The notes under the pieces were generated by a model, which saw only the letters and a program-made list of their open reading frames with translations, was not told where the DNA came from and ran no database searches. A stretch of DNA of 64,000 bases, taken from Charina bottae (lineage: Eukaryota > Chordata > Lepidosauria > Squamata > Charinaidae). The stretch is taken from positions 77,738,798-77,802,797 of the forward strand of contig JALMGJ010000004.1 in NCBI GenBank assembly GCA_023362775.1. Reading direction: 5' to 3'. The translations under genes were made by a program, and so were the position numbers. Positions 44,091 through 56,469 of the stretch are shown piece after piece; the first letter of the stretch is position 1, and each line of letters begins with the position of its first letter.

Positions 44091-46916
44091 TTTGAAGATA
44101 TCAGCATGGTAGTATTCCCATTTAAGATATGTAATCTAGACTGATATTAAGTTGGTAGTTAAAAGTAAAAACTTCCTTTCTCCCAAAGGTTATAAAACAG
44201 AAATACAAATTGTTTCTTTTAATCGGTATAACTGGAATTTAAATTTCAAGAGAATGAAGGAAAAAAAGAGCTGTTAAGTCAGTTCAGCCAACAGTGCCTG
44301 AAAATCATAATTTTTGAAACAAACATTTCTGATTTCTGACAAAACTCAAATTGCTTCACTTAAAACTGGACAAATATTTCCATTTCATGTACCCCAATTT
44401 TCCATCATATACATACATATCACCAATGTGCATTCTGTACACAGGTTTTCCTACCATATACAATTCTGCACACATTTTCTTTTAACAGAGAAATGCTTTA
44501 GAAAATTCACAAAAGTATAAAAACCAAAGAATTATTATGTTTTGGTTCTCTTTGGGGGGTGGTAGGGTTTCAATATCAAATTCATCAATTCTACCCACCC
44601 ACCCACCCACAAAAAAAAAAGGAAATTTAATTATTTTCAATTCAAGGCTCTCTATCATTGCCTTACTGGTAGGGTGCAATTGTCAGAAAAAATGTTTATT
44701 TTTCAGAGAAACTCCCTCCAATCTAATATACTATTGCTTTATTCAGACAGCAGTACATGAGCAGTAATTAATTAAAACTCTGTTCCTGACAGTTCCATAA
44801 GCTTCTTGACTTGGTTGCTTTTTCTATAACTGGTAATCTCTAGTGCAAATATGCAGGAACAAGGTACATATGAACAGAGAGACAGCATGTCTGAACTCTT
44901 TTGAATAATATATATACTATTGTTACTCCAGCTATTGTAATTTCATGTTAACTATCCAATAGTTTTGCCATTAACAGGATGTGAAGCTTGTCTTCCTTCA
45001 ACCTATTGAAATATGAAATGGTGCTCTGATCCTTGTAACATTTCTCCAATCCTCTGTTTGAAAAATACCCATGAGTTCCCTTATAATGCTTTTCCTTGTG
45101 ATAGAATTGAGTATGTAAAGCCATACATGCTGCAGATCAGTAGAGAAATAGCTTTACAGTGAAAACCATGGCAGGTACAAACCTCTTTTTTCATTCTGCA
45201 ATAAAATGAAAATTTCACGCCCCCCACTCTTACATTAAAGAAGATAAATCCCAAAGTTTTTTCCCCCCACTGGTTCTACACCCACAGGAAAAAAATAGCA
45301 GATATGACTTCTTCTGAGCTGGATCTTTTTCAAACAATTCTAATTTAAAATTCCATGTTCTATAATACCAGCACTTATTTACATGCTGAACAAACCAAAT
45401 GCATTATTCCACACCATTTATTGCTTCCTGACAGGTGTTTGACAATCCCATTCTTTTGCAACCACAGACAGGTAATGTAACAGTAGGTTTATCGATCCCT
45501 TAGTGGACTGCTATAAGTGGTTGGTGGTTTCTGAAAGTCTTAATGAGTGACAAATTTTGCAGGCATGATGGTTCAGTGTATGCAGCTTTTATGGAACTTG
45601 TTTACTTGGCCATGTTCTAAAGAGTAATAAAATTGGTTCTGTAAGTCCAAGAAACTAATGGACAAAATTGATATTGTTTGCAGCTAAACTTGGGTTCAAA
45701 TGGTCACAGCTGACTATGTGTATCTCTATGATAGCCAGATAATGTTCTTGCTATGAAATCTTTCTATTAGTGAAATTCATTGCCCATATGGTATGTAAAC
45801 CTAGTGAATTTTGAACCGTAACCTAGCTGTCAATAATATTTGGGATAAGCTCATTCCTATCTCATTTTATTAAATTATCAATACGTTTCATCTATCATTT
45901 TGTTTTTTTAGTAAATGATTGACTGTCATAATTATTGTTAAATTACCTTGAATACAATCCAGCTTCATCAAAATACTAATGGAGCATTATTGTTTATTTA
46001 TTGTTCATTGTTCATAGCTATAAGGTAGCAGTTTGTGAACAGACTTTTCAAAATTTACTTTTTATATTTAATATTTTAACATATCAAATTCTCTATATTG
46101 TTAGACATATAATTAGTATACAACAAACAAGTTGCAATTACCTTACCAGAATAATAAAAAGAAATGTTCTTCACTAACCCAGCTAAAATAACAAACTGGA
46201 AGTGCTGTACTTGGGAGTAATCTAAACTAAATATTCTCACCTGCATTTAAACTGCTATTCCTATGGTTGACAGATTTATCAAGGAAAGTCAGTAGTGGTC
46301 TCTCAGACATAGAGCATGGACATTGGTGAGTTCAGAGTTTTCAAAGCCAAATAAAAACATGGAGAAAATGAAGGGATTAATGGGAAGGTTGGGTGATACT
46401 TCTCCTTGGCATCTAAATTATACTTCAATTTAAGCCTATTTAACTGAATATTCTTCAGGCATGGGGACAGTCCAACTTTACATACTAGGTACATGGGAAC
46501 AATAATGGAAAAGAAGGGTGGGCTTCCTAGATGCATGTGGCTGGTCACTAAGTGAGACAGAGCTTTGGACAGATAGGCGCAGGCCTAATTCATCAGGGCT
46601 GTTCTCATATTCTCATGTGTATCTTAGACATGAAAAAGTGAATTTCAATAAATTCAGAGCAATTAGGAAATAGGGTAGAAATAGGACAGCAAAAAATGCT
46701 TATTGAAGATCTGAAAACAATGATACATTTAATATATGGGGACAAGTCCCAAAATCAGTCACAGAATGGTTCAGTTGATGCAAACAAAGAGAGAGCCAAG
46801 AATGGGCTGAAGTTGGTGAAGGATGCTAAGAACAAAAACAAGGGTTTATTTACATATTGTCATAATAAGTTGACAAGAAAAAAATCAGTATACTAGTTAC
46901 CCTGTGAAGACTGCAC
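44091..46916. other. Unassigned sequence
   Basis: About 2.8 kb without a recognisable element. A CCCA-repeat and A10 run lies at about 44592-44622. ORFs up to 81 codons, none with a motif. Confidence 0.5.
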
Positions 46917-46918
46917 AT

Positions 46919-46949
<31 letters not shown>

Positions 46950-47770
46950 CTTATTTAACACATTTATATAACACATTTATTTATATATAGTCACTAAAAG
47001 TGACTCTGGGCAGTGTACAACCAATAGTAAAAACTATATCACAACTATTAAAGCACTTTAAAAAATAAATAAAAAACAAGATAAATAAGATAATAAAAAC
47101 AAGATTGTGGGAGAACACCCATCTAAACACAATACAAACATTGTGCAGGCTCCCCATGGGATCCCCAAGGTTGCTGGAAGAACCATGTTTTCAGAGCCTT
47201 CCGAAAGGCTTACAGGATGGGGCTAACTTCACCTTGGGGGGCATGATGTTCTAGAGGGAAGGTGCCACAGCAGAAAAGGCACTTCATCTGAGTCCCATCT
47301 AATGAAGCTCTTTAGCAGACAGGACCCACAACATACCCCTCCTGCTGGATATGACGGGATGGGTAGATGTGATTGGGAAGAGGTGGTCCCTCAAATAACC
47401 TGGACCCATGCCATGTAGAGCTTTAAAGGTCAAAACCAGCACCTTGAATTGCACACGGAAGAAAACTGGCAGCCAGTGCAGTTCATGGAACAGAGGTGTA
47501 ACATGTGCCATCCAAGAGGCACACATAACTATCCATGCATCTGCATTCTGCACCAGTTGAAGCTTCTGGATACTCTTCAATTACACCCCATGTAAAGTGC
47601 ATTACAGTAATCCAATCTGGAGGTAACCAGTGCATGAGTGACTCTGAGTAGAGCCTCATGGTCCAGGAAAGGGTGCAACTGTTCAAACTATACAAACGAA
47701 GCTGTACAAAGGGTCTCCTAGCCATGACTTCCACCTTCTCCTCAAGCAGGAGTCGTGAGTTGCACTTCCA
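46917..47770 (-). mobile_element. L2-type LINE 3' fragment, minus strand
   Basis: TTTA repeats at 46918-46957 (TAAA tail), a short hairpin remnant, then frames 47299-47580 (MKSIQKLQLVQNADAW, LHWLPVFFRVQFKVLVLTFK, GMGPGYLRDHLFP) and 47483-47734. Frameshifted between the two; 5'-truncated at about 47770. Confidence 0.85.
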
Positions 47771-48302
47771 TATTATGGGGATCCAGTTATTTCTGTTGCT
47801 GTCAGAAATTTGAATATCTCTATTTAGTTCATTAACTAATTAAAAATGGTCCAAATTCAGCAAATATTCAACAATGTGTGATCTATTTTTTGAAGCAAAA
47901 AGAAAAATGAATATCTGAACAATATCTGAATATCTACTTGACTATATTTTGTTTGTTTTAATGGAAAATTAAGCCACATATTTGATATCAGGACTCAAAA
48001 CAAGGACAAGTAATATCAGAGCCTTTTAACCTCCAAGGGCACTCTATGGCAGACCTCAGTGACCATTTTGGAAAAATGGGATTTTAATAGCATCACTGAG
48101 AAGAAATTGCTGAACTCACATACATCAAAAGGTTTCAGACAATCTCATAAGGTCTCAACAAACACAATGATTTTTAACACATTACAATTGTTAATTGATA
48201 AGGTATTTATAATCTGTTTTATATGTAACCTCCATCTGCAAAACAATCTGTCTTCCTCTCCCTCCCCCAACTCCTCCCTATTTAAACTACATCAGTCTAG
48301 CC
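47771..48302. other. Unassigned sequence
   Basis: A 110-codon ORF (48059-48391) runs into the palindromic MITE. No domain is recognisable and it is probably chance. Confidence 0.5.
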
Positions 48303-48431
48303 CAGTGTTTCTCAACCTTGGCAACTTTAAGATGTGTGGACTTTACCTCCCAGAATCCCCCCAATTCTGGTTGGGGAATTCTGGGAGTTGAAGTCCACAC
48401 ATCTTAAAGTTGCCAAGGTTGAGAAATGCTG
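48303..48431. mobile_element. Palindromic hAT MITE, 129 bp
   Basis: Starts CAGTGTTTCTCAACCTTGGC and ends with its inverse GCCAAGGTTGAGAAATGCTG. The arms pair almost along the whole length around a centre near 48367. Flanked by an 8-bp duplication with one mismatch (GTCTAGCC/GTCTAGCA). TIR and duplication length are hAT-type. Confidence 0.9.
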
Positions 48432-48439
48432 GTCTAGCA

Positions 48440-50579
48440 ACTTTATGCATCTGATGAAATGAGCTACAGCACACGAACTCTTACGCCTTTTAATAAAATA
48501 TATTGGTCAGAAAGGGTGCTACCAGACTCCTTCTGATACTCCAGCATGTGATTTGATATTTGGGTCAGTTTTAAATCTTATCCCACTTTATTTCTAGACA
48601 TGAGTTGCTTTCTAATATATCTTAATTTTTACAGTTAGACTTCAGCTTTTGATCTTGAATCTCTCTCTCTGTGTACTTATATTTTTCTTGGCTCAAACAC
48701 TGAGTTCTTTAGTTCACTTCTGTTCTAACTCCTCCTTTATTGTGTATATCTTGTTAACCCTTTCTATACTCTTTTGAGGTTGTATTGCTTAACTCTTACA
48801 CTTTATTTTATTATCTCTTCCTTTCATCCTCCATCTTTCTCCCCAAATTTACATGTTTGCTACTCTCAGCATCTTCTTCCAAGGGTTTGGGCACTGAGAT
48901 CAATTGCACTGAACAGAACCGCTGTTTCTCATCTTCCTTTGGGAAAAGGCTTCACACTTTTCATGATGGACTTCATAAGAATTATCCTCCTCCAACTTTG
49001 ATACCTTCTATCTGTCATCACTTTCCAGCATAGGCTTTGTGTGAATACAGTCTTCTTCCACCATTTCTTTCTTGTCTTCATTCACTGCTCTTGTGGATCC
49101 CACTAAAGTGCTTTACCCCCCCAAAGCTGCTACAACTCTTGATTCTGCATAACAAAGAGTAGGGGTATTAAAACACTGCCTCCCTTTTCCATCAGCCTAC
49201 TTTTCCTTTCCAGGTGAGCTATCCTGAAACGTTTGAGGCTGATGGTCTCCTAGATTGCTTATTATAGCTTTTCCACTTCTGAAAATTAAAATGCAAAGCA
49301 ACATGCATTTGCCCCATCTCTATCATCATGTGCTCAGCCAGCCTTGTTCCTATGAGTTTGTGTGTGCATATGCTTCCTTTATATACAGTAAATGTTCTGA
49401 AAGCAGTGGGCAATTGTATCTATAGATAAAACAGTATTTTACCTCTCCTCTTGTTGGTAATTGACATGACTGTGTAAGTACTGTATATAAAAATCATGGC
49501 CATTTCTGTGGCCCTTAGATTACATAATACATAGCAGAGGACTGCATTACAAGAATAAGACACATAATCCATCAGTTTGAAAGCTATTATTATGTTTTTA
49601 TTTTGAAGTATTTCTGTTCTGAAGCAATTTCCTTGCATCTCAATTTCAATCAGAGTTCTATTCTTTGAGAGAGATGATTTTCACAGTCACAGGGGCTTAA
49701 ATGCATATCATTCTATTTGGTCAAATGTGTTCCTTCCATTAACTTTATTTTATAGAATCTGTACTAGTTTCCCTGGAGACATAGTAAACTTAGATATAAC
49801 AGTTCATAATTTTCTTCATTACAATGCTCATTTTATTAGGAATTGTGCAGGATATTCCAATAATCATGAGAGTGAAGGTATATCATTTTGGGAAAATATC
49901 TTATTAGGTATGAAACACAACTTATCCAATTCCTTTTCTTGGTGGTGGTGGTCTAAGGTCATTGAAGCAATTAAATTAAATACATAATATTATGCATGGT
50001 TCAGTTGCTTTATCACAGGAAGATTATCTTGGTCAGGAGAAAGAGCTAGCAGAGATTGCAGTATTGTAATCTCCAGCGAAAGTATTTCAGGTTGCAGATT
50101 TCACCATAACAATTCATAGAAATAACATTCCATTGAGTCAACAAGTTCTGACTTGCTACAATGTAGTTTTATAAGTTTATGTAGAAAAATATCTGAATAA
50201 TTTATCCATCCATTTTCACATCTGAATAACTTCTGGGAGGATAGAAATTTAGTATTATTTCTTTATATTTTCAAATGTTTTTTTAGCGCTCCAGAATTCC
50301 TTTTCAGTTGTTGATGTGGAATTTCTGATTGACTGATGACCATTTATGCTTTGGCATCCAGGTTGGTTCTATTTTACCTGATATTTTGTGGTATGTGGAA
50401 GGCACTGCAATAATCATTACAAGACATCTAAAAATACAGACCCATAATACTATTTTCTTTCAGGATAAGCAACTTTAATCAGAATATAGAAATGGTATAA
50501 GTAATACTAAACCAGAGAAATTAAAGGGCTGAGATAAGAAAAAGGAAAATATATCAACACCAGTCACTATTTGTCATTA
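48440..50579. other. Unassigned AT-rich sequence
   Basis: ORFs up to 86 codons (49727-49987), none with a motif. Pyrimidine-rich at 48640-49000. No repeat family recognised. Confidence 0.5.
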
Positions 50580-51560
50580 TAAACCAACTTTAATTCCACC
50601 GTGTCCATATACTGCTTTTACCGCTGCTTTTTTATTTAACCCTCTTCCCTCTCTCATTTTGAACATTTCATCAACTCCACCCAACACAACTTTCTCAGCA
50701 TTCCCTTTCTTCTCAATCTATTCACTCTTTCTTCATATACAGCATTTGTTTTGAATTTGATCCTCATTCATTCTCTCTACATAACCAAACTATTATAATA
50801 TCCTTCTTTCATAGCAGTCCCTTACTTTTGCATTAAATCCATATTCAACCATCACCACTCAGCATTGATACTTTCATATTGACTTACCACACACATTTCT
50901 TAGCTACCCCATTAAACTTGCTTTTATGTTTTTCATGAAATACCCCAATATCACTTGCATATAAAAGGGAGGCAGAGCATGCATTTTTACATAGCCATTT
51001 TCATAAATGTTATTCTATGCAACAGACTTCAGACTACCTCATACCTTTCTATGAGCACTAGAATTTCTCTACACAATTTCATCCACTTGCTCTAGGTTTT
51101 GTTGTTTATTTATAACTGACTATCCTTCTTCCATTTTCTTTTTCAAACAGAAACACTTTAGTCTTTAATACATTAATTTTCACAGTCATTCTCGTCATTG
51201 GGTTATACACTCTGCATATCATTTAGATTTCAGGCAACAATACAGCATTATCTGCATGCAAATTGCACATTCATTCACATCCCCAACCCAAACTCCTATT
51301 ACCACAAGCATTCCTTCTACATTTATTCATACATAACATTAATCAATGAGTCTTCAAACATTTTTGCCTGACTGCCTCCTCAGTGTTGAACCATTCACAT
51401 AGAATTCCATTTATTCTTGTGCATGCTTTACTTCCATCATAAACCACTCTTAACACATTTAATAACCAGTCTTTATATTCATGCAAAACTTTCCATAATT
51501 CAAGTCTATATATTTATCATACATTTCCTCAAAATCAACAAGCATACAATGACATTTCTT
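50580..51560 (-). mobile_element. Non-LTR retrotransposon fragment (RT middle to 3' end), clade unresolved
   Basis: On the minus strand, with frequent stops, the order is: HCMLVDFEEMYDK (RT motif A, about 51530), TGLLNVLRVVYDGSKACTRING, GILCEWFNTEEAVRQ (motif B), HADNAVLLPEI (YADD position, about 51240), then ILWFGYVERMNEDQIQ (C-terminal LRWFGHVERM type, about 50790) and a 3' end near 50580. It differs from L2, BovB and the 12.4-kb LINE. Confidence 0.65.
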
Positions 51561-51568
51561 TCTTACTT

Positions 51569-51616
51569 TCCTCCTCCTCCTCCTCCTCCTCCTCCTCCTC
51601 CTCCTCCTCCTTCTTC
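51569..51616. repeat. (TCC)n trinucleotide microsatellite
   Basis: About 15 copies, sitting exactly between two LINE fragments. It generates spurious poly-Pro (+) and poly-Arg (-) frames. Confidence 0.97.
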
Positions 51617-51619
51617 CTA

Positions 51620-52795
51620 GCATTTTCCTGCTATTTTCACAGGGTCTGCTTTTTGGATCTTGAAACACCACTTTTCCCGATCATCTGCATCCTCAGGGCG
51701 TAGCCCATCAATTTGTATGTATTGATGGTGTCCTGCCATCTCTGTTTTGGTCACCCACGTGGCTGTCAGCCATTGATTTTAAGATGGTAAACTATTTTAG
51801 CGACAGTGGCTTTCTCTCACCTCTGTAATTAATGACATGCCTAGCTATTGTCGAATGGCATCATTTGTGACGTGGTTGAGTAGGGAGATGCCCGATATCC
51901 AACAGAGCATACGCATTTCCATAACATGGAGACAGCTTTCTACACTCTTTGTTGCTGCCCAACACTCGGTGCCATACAATGCCACAGGGCGTACAATCGT
52001 CTTATAGATCTTAGATTTGAGACGGATTGGCATTTGTTTGTCACAAAGTACACAGGTGAGTTCTTGCCAACACAGCCAGTCTGCATTCAACCTTACTCAC
52101 ACGTCACCGCTGATGCCACAGTCGCCTTGGAGATGGGAGCCAAGATATCGGAAGATATCGACCTTCTTTAAGTTTTCTCCATTTATTTGGAGCATTCCAT
52201 GGGTGGTTACGGTCTCTAGGTACTCAGTTTTCTTTATGTTCAGGCGAAGTCCAAAATGGCTGAGACGGTTGTTCCATACCTGTACTCGCCACTGCAGTTC
52301 ATTCCTAGTGGTAGAAGCAAGCATGACATCATCAGCATAGAGTATGGTCCAGGGTGCATTTACTGCAGGTCCCATGTGATGGTATCCATAACTAACATAA
52401 ATAGGAGCAGCGACAGCACGGAGCCTTGGTGCACTCCAACTGTAACCAAAAAACTGTTCGAGAGGCCAGCTGGACATCGCACACGGCTACTAGTGTTCTT
52501 ATATAGCATTTTGGCCCAGTCAGTAAGTAATTCAGGCACCCCATGGTCACGGAGGGTATACCAAATCAATTGGTGTGGAATACAGTCAAATTTCTTTTCC
52601 AGGTCTAGAAATGCCATGTGCAATGGTTGGGTCTTCTCTCGATGTTTCTCTATAAGCTGACGAGCTGCAAAAATGGCATCAATCATCCCACATCCTTTAA
52701 CGAAGCCACATTGGTTGATGGTAAGTTGGACGATGTTGCGAATGCATTGGTCCAAAATTTTCTCAAAGATCTTCATAGTATGGGACAGGAGGCTT
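51620..52795 (-). mobile_element. RTE-like LINE fragment, RT through C-terminus
   Basis: Minus-strand frames in order: 52360-52776 (KIFEKILDQCIRNIVQLTINQCGFVKG, AFLDLEKKFDCIPH, GVHQGSVLSLLLFMLVMD), 52097-52477 (ILYADDVMLASTTRNEL, GLRLNIKKTEYLETV) and 51845-52090 (VLCDKQMPIRLKSKIYKTIVRPVALYGTECW). A decayed end at about 51640-51720 reads LRPEDADDREKWCFKIQKADPV. This RT type is familiar from invertebrate genomes. At least two frameshifts; 5'-truncated before RT. No target duplication found. Confidence 0.8.
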
Positions 52796-53797
52796 TCTTA
52801 CTTTTATTCTTTCAATGGATTTTTGAAGAAAAGGTACTGAAACAGTTTTATGATAGTTTTAAGCTTTAGAAATATACCTTGAAGATTTCAGCTATACTAT
52901 AACTGCCTTTGGGTAGGAGGTCACAAATGATGTTTTGTCATTTAATAGACAAATGCTTGATCGCAACAACTATGTGAAATTGTTCTGATCATTCATCATG
53001 GATCATTGACTTTAATCATTGCTGATCCATTCTGCTGAAATTAACAAGATCATTATATGTTAGTTGGCTCCCAATATGTTATGACCATTTCATAAACTAA
53101 TTGATAAGAACTTTTTGTAAAACAATTTTTAAAAAATCAACCTTAGATAACTGGTTTTTCTTTGCTCAGATGAAGCTGGCAGATGTGGTTAGAGCAAGGA
53201 GGTAAATCATAGCTTGTTTTTTTTAACCTGCAGAGGAAAACTACTGCTGTTATTTTTGCCACTAAATCTTATATTCAACAAAATGTCCAATATTATAATA
53301 GCTAAGAATTAGAATACATTTTTTTCTTTATCCCTAGTGATCCTAATCAAAATTGTGCTAGGAAAAGGAATGTAGAAATTACTCTTGCTATGCACTCTCT
53401 TATGCTATAGAAACACACTCCTGGACAGCTGTTTTTCTTTAGTAATCGGCTATGGGATCTTCAAATTCCAGCAAGCATTGTTAAATTCAGTTTCTGTGTG
53501 TAAAACATTGATGTGCTTTAAAGTGGTAACGATAACTTCTAGCGATTGTAGTGAACAAGCTGCTTGTTGTATGGGAAATTAAATTAATTGTATTCCATTC
53601 CAAGGAATTATAAGAAAAAACAAATAGTATAATTTTAATTTGGACTTGAATCAGCACAGGCACCAGGGTATGAGAGATGTTTTATCAGTATTATCTGACA
53701 CCAATTTTATAGGGTTGTGCAGCACTTCAGAGCCAAAGGGGTGAAAAAAACCCAGTATTTGGACATCCATGTAGCACTTGTTACCAATTCCTTAAAC
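52796..53797. other. Unassigned AT-rich sequence
   Basis: Nothing recognised; the longest ORF is 65 codons. Confidence 0.5.
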
Positions 53798-54013
53798 CAG
53801 AGCTTTCCAAACTGTGTGTCGGGACACGTTAGTGTGTCAGCTGCAGTGTCTGGGCCTCCAAGCCCTGCCAGGATTCCATGCAGGTCCTAGTGCCTGCCTT
53901 GTGCCCCGCTGCCTCCAAACCTGTGATTCCGTGCAGGTCCTAGTGCCTGCCTTGTGCCCTGCTGTAAGAGTGTGTCGCGAAATGATGCATGTCTAAAAAG
54001 TGTGTCACCAACC
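53798..54013. mobile_element. hAT-like fragment with internal tandem duplication
   Basis: Begins CAGAGCTTTCCAAACTGTGTGTC (hAT-type end) and ends near AAAAAGTGTGTCACCAAC, but no matching second terminus was found. GATTCC(A/G)TGCAGGTCC... repeats with a 53-base period (53872 and 53925). Confidence 0.6.
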
Positions 54014-55744
54014 TGCACTTCAGAATATAAATCTAAACATGGTATCCCTTATTTTCCTTTTAAAAGATATTTACCTATTTGTTGTTCTGATTCATTTATA
54101 ATTTTAGACTGAGGTATTCAATATCTATTGAGTCAACATGCAATGAACTAGTGTGATAAAAAGGAGAAAATGCAAGGAAAGGAATTAAGAAAAAAAAATA
54201 AAGGATGAATTGAGTGCTTATCCTAAGTGTCATACCTATATTAATCAAGCACTGAATTTAACCAAGTAAGGTTTAAAACAAAAACAAGCAAACAAATAAG
54301 TCAACACCAAAGGAAAAAATCAAATCAAAATTATCTTTTTTTCCCACTCCTTTCAGGTTCCCTCAAGGGGTGACAGCAGGTGGCTGACCTTGTCTGGGCT
54401 CAGAGGTTACACCAGTTTAATATTTGAATGGGAGGGTACTAGTGATATAAGGGCTGTAGAATAAGAGGAAAAGCATCTTGTAAGAGGCAATGGTAATTGC
54501 CAAATCTATTGTTCCAAATAATTTCCAATAAAACTGTGTTGATGAAGTCACCAGGAGTGAGATGAACTAGAAAATTGTAGTTTTAAAATAAATACTAAAT
54601 AAGAAGAGAGAGATAGAAATATCTAGCTATGAGGCAAATTAAGCTCTGTATGATATCTATGACTTCAGCTCAGGAAAAACGAAAGAAAATTGACCAACTG
54701 AATGAAGCACTGATAGAAATAAATACTATTTCTGTGTACCTACTGTAGCTATTCAACTGTGGGCCCAATGGAATTTAGCAATCACTTCAAATCTCCAAGA
54801 AAGAATTAATAATGGCTTAGCAACATGATGATTATAAGGAACAGACATTCCCATCCATTATCAAACACAGTTTATTAGAAGTGGAAATAAAAAATGCATA
54901 TTCCTAAACAAAGTCAACTCACTTTTAAAAGGAATAATGAAGCAGTACTAGTTCCAAGCACGATTGATAACTGGCACTATGCTAGTAAAAATGTTCTTCT
55001 ATAGTGTGATAGATCTTCTAATATTAATATATAACATCCATTGCAGTATAAGCCATGCAAGGAAAAGAATTTGAAATGAAAAGGACTTGCATAGTAATGC
55101 TGTATTAGGGATAGAGGTTCAGAACAAATTTAGCATTACGAATTAATGTAATCTGACTGTGGCTGCATGTGAAATAAAATCTGATTGAAGCCTTATTGCA
55201 TATACAGTACCACTTGGGTTTAATAAAAGTCTACTGAAATTGGCACTTGTAGAACTTATTCTTTTTTATGGTTAGTTCTTTGCACTTTTTTATTTAATCT
55301 TACCTTAAATCATTGTGTAAGAGCTAACTTCAATCTATAGAAGACTTCAGTCTATAGAAACAGCGATGGACTTAGATTCACAAAGCTAACATTTAATTTT
55401 ATCACTAAATTGCTAGGAATGGAGAGGTAACTTGGTCTGAGATAAGTTGAAAGTTAAGCATTGTTGTGCTGTTCTTCAGTAGCAATTAAAGCTTTGTTTG
55501 CTCAAGAACTGAGGTAGAAGATATTGAAGAACAATGTAAAGCCATTTCCCTGTCAATTAAATTATAATCACTTGCATATTAATTATAGAGATACATATAG
55601 GGGAAAAATACTATGCCAAAATCTGTTTTCTAATTTCCAGCAATTATTATCACTCCCGTAGAAAAGAGTGTTTGCTTTTCTAATGTATCTTGTCAGAGCG
55701 TCACCCAGGGCATCAAAATAAATCTCTCTCTAGGAATTCAAACC
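54014..55744. other. Unassigned AT-rich sequence
   Basis: No ORF above 60 codons over 1.7 kb. The stretch 55470-55610 is AT-rich but non-repetitive, with TTAATTA/CAATTAAA sites; conserved non-coding DNA is possible but unproven. Confidence 0.45.
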
Positions 55745-55764
55745 TACACATGGTTACTCGAAGT
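55745..55764. repeat. 20-bp target-site duplication, left
   Basis: TACACATGGTTACTCGAAGT, repeated exactly at 56036-56055. Confidence 0.93.
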
Positions 55765-56035
55765 CTGTAGCTTGAATCATGTCAACTGGATTTGTATTTT
55801 CTCAGTGGAAACGTTTCGCTCCTTATCCAAGGAGCTTCTTCAGTCTGAGCAAAGTTAGTAAGGGAATCCTTAAATATATGTTTCTAGAAACATATTTAAG
55901 GATTCCCTTACTAACTTTGCTCAGACTGAAGAAGCTCCTTGGATAAGGAGCGAAACGTTTCCACTGAGAAAATACAAATCCAGTTGACATGATTCAAGCT
56001 ACAGACAATTCCACCTGGATGACTAAGAACCTTCA
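55765..56035. mobile_element. Palindromic PLE pLTR insertion (foldback), 271 bp
   Basis: 55765-55885 is the inverted complement of 55886-56004. The only difference seen is a 2-base AT indel near the centre (TTTCTAGAAA). Both arms match the PLE terminal repeat, including CTGAAGA, a perfect GCTCCTT-GGAT-AAGGAGC stem and GAAACGTTT, so two opposed hammerhead-like cores are present. The right side continues alone to the element's 3' end (CCTTCATA). A 20-bp duplication shows it inserted as one unit. Confidence 0.93.
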
Positions 56036-56055
56036 TACACATGGTTACTCGAAGT
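56036..56055. repeat. 20-bp target-site duplication, right
   Basis: Exact copy of 55745-55764. Confidence 0.93.
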
Positions 56056-56450
56056 GAAGAGTCAAGGACAAGGCTCGGAAGGATGAGTTTCTTCTATTAC
56101 AGATACCAAGGAATGAAGATTGGCTATTGAAAAATCTAAGAATCAAGGCATATTCATCAGGCTTTAATTCCTATTTTACTTTCTCCTAACCTTGTTATTT
56201 TTTTTTTCTCAGACGTTAATGTGATATTTTGATAATGGTTCTATCTGGTCTTAATTCCTTGCTTACAGTCTTGCCAACCTGAGCCCCCATACATTTTCAG
56301 AGAGCTTTCTAATTTTGGGAGGGATTTTTTTTTTTTAGTTTAGTTTTTCAAGACAGTTGTTTGACTGATTTACTGGGTATACTGTACATCACATTGAAGC
56401 CTCCAAAGCTGCTGATTTTTCTTAATCTAAAAATGCCCCATTGGAAGAAT
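56056..56450. other. Unassigned sequence between PLE palindrome and BovB
   Basis: Two T-rich runs (about 56199 and 56327); nothing else recognised. Confidence 0.5.
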
Positions 56451-56469
56451 ACCTTCATGATTTTGTTGT

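Noticed and set aside
51417..51671. Poly-Pro and poly-Arg peptides
   Set aside because: Products of the TCC microsatellite read in two frames.
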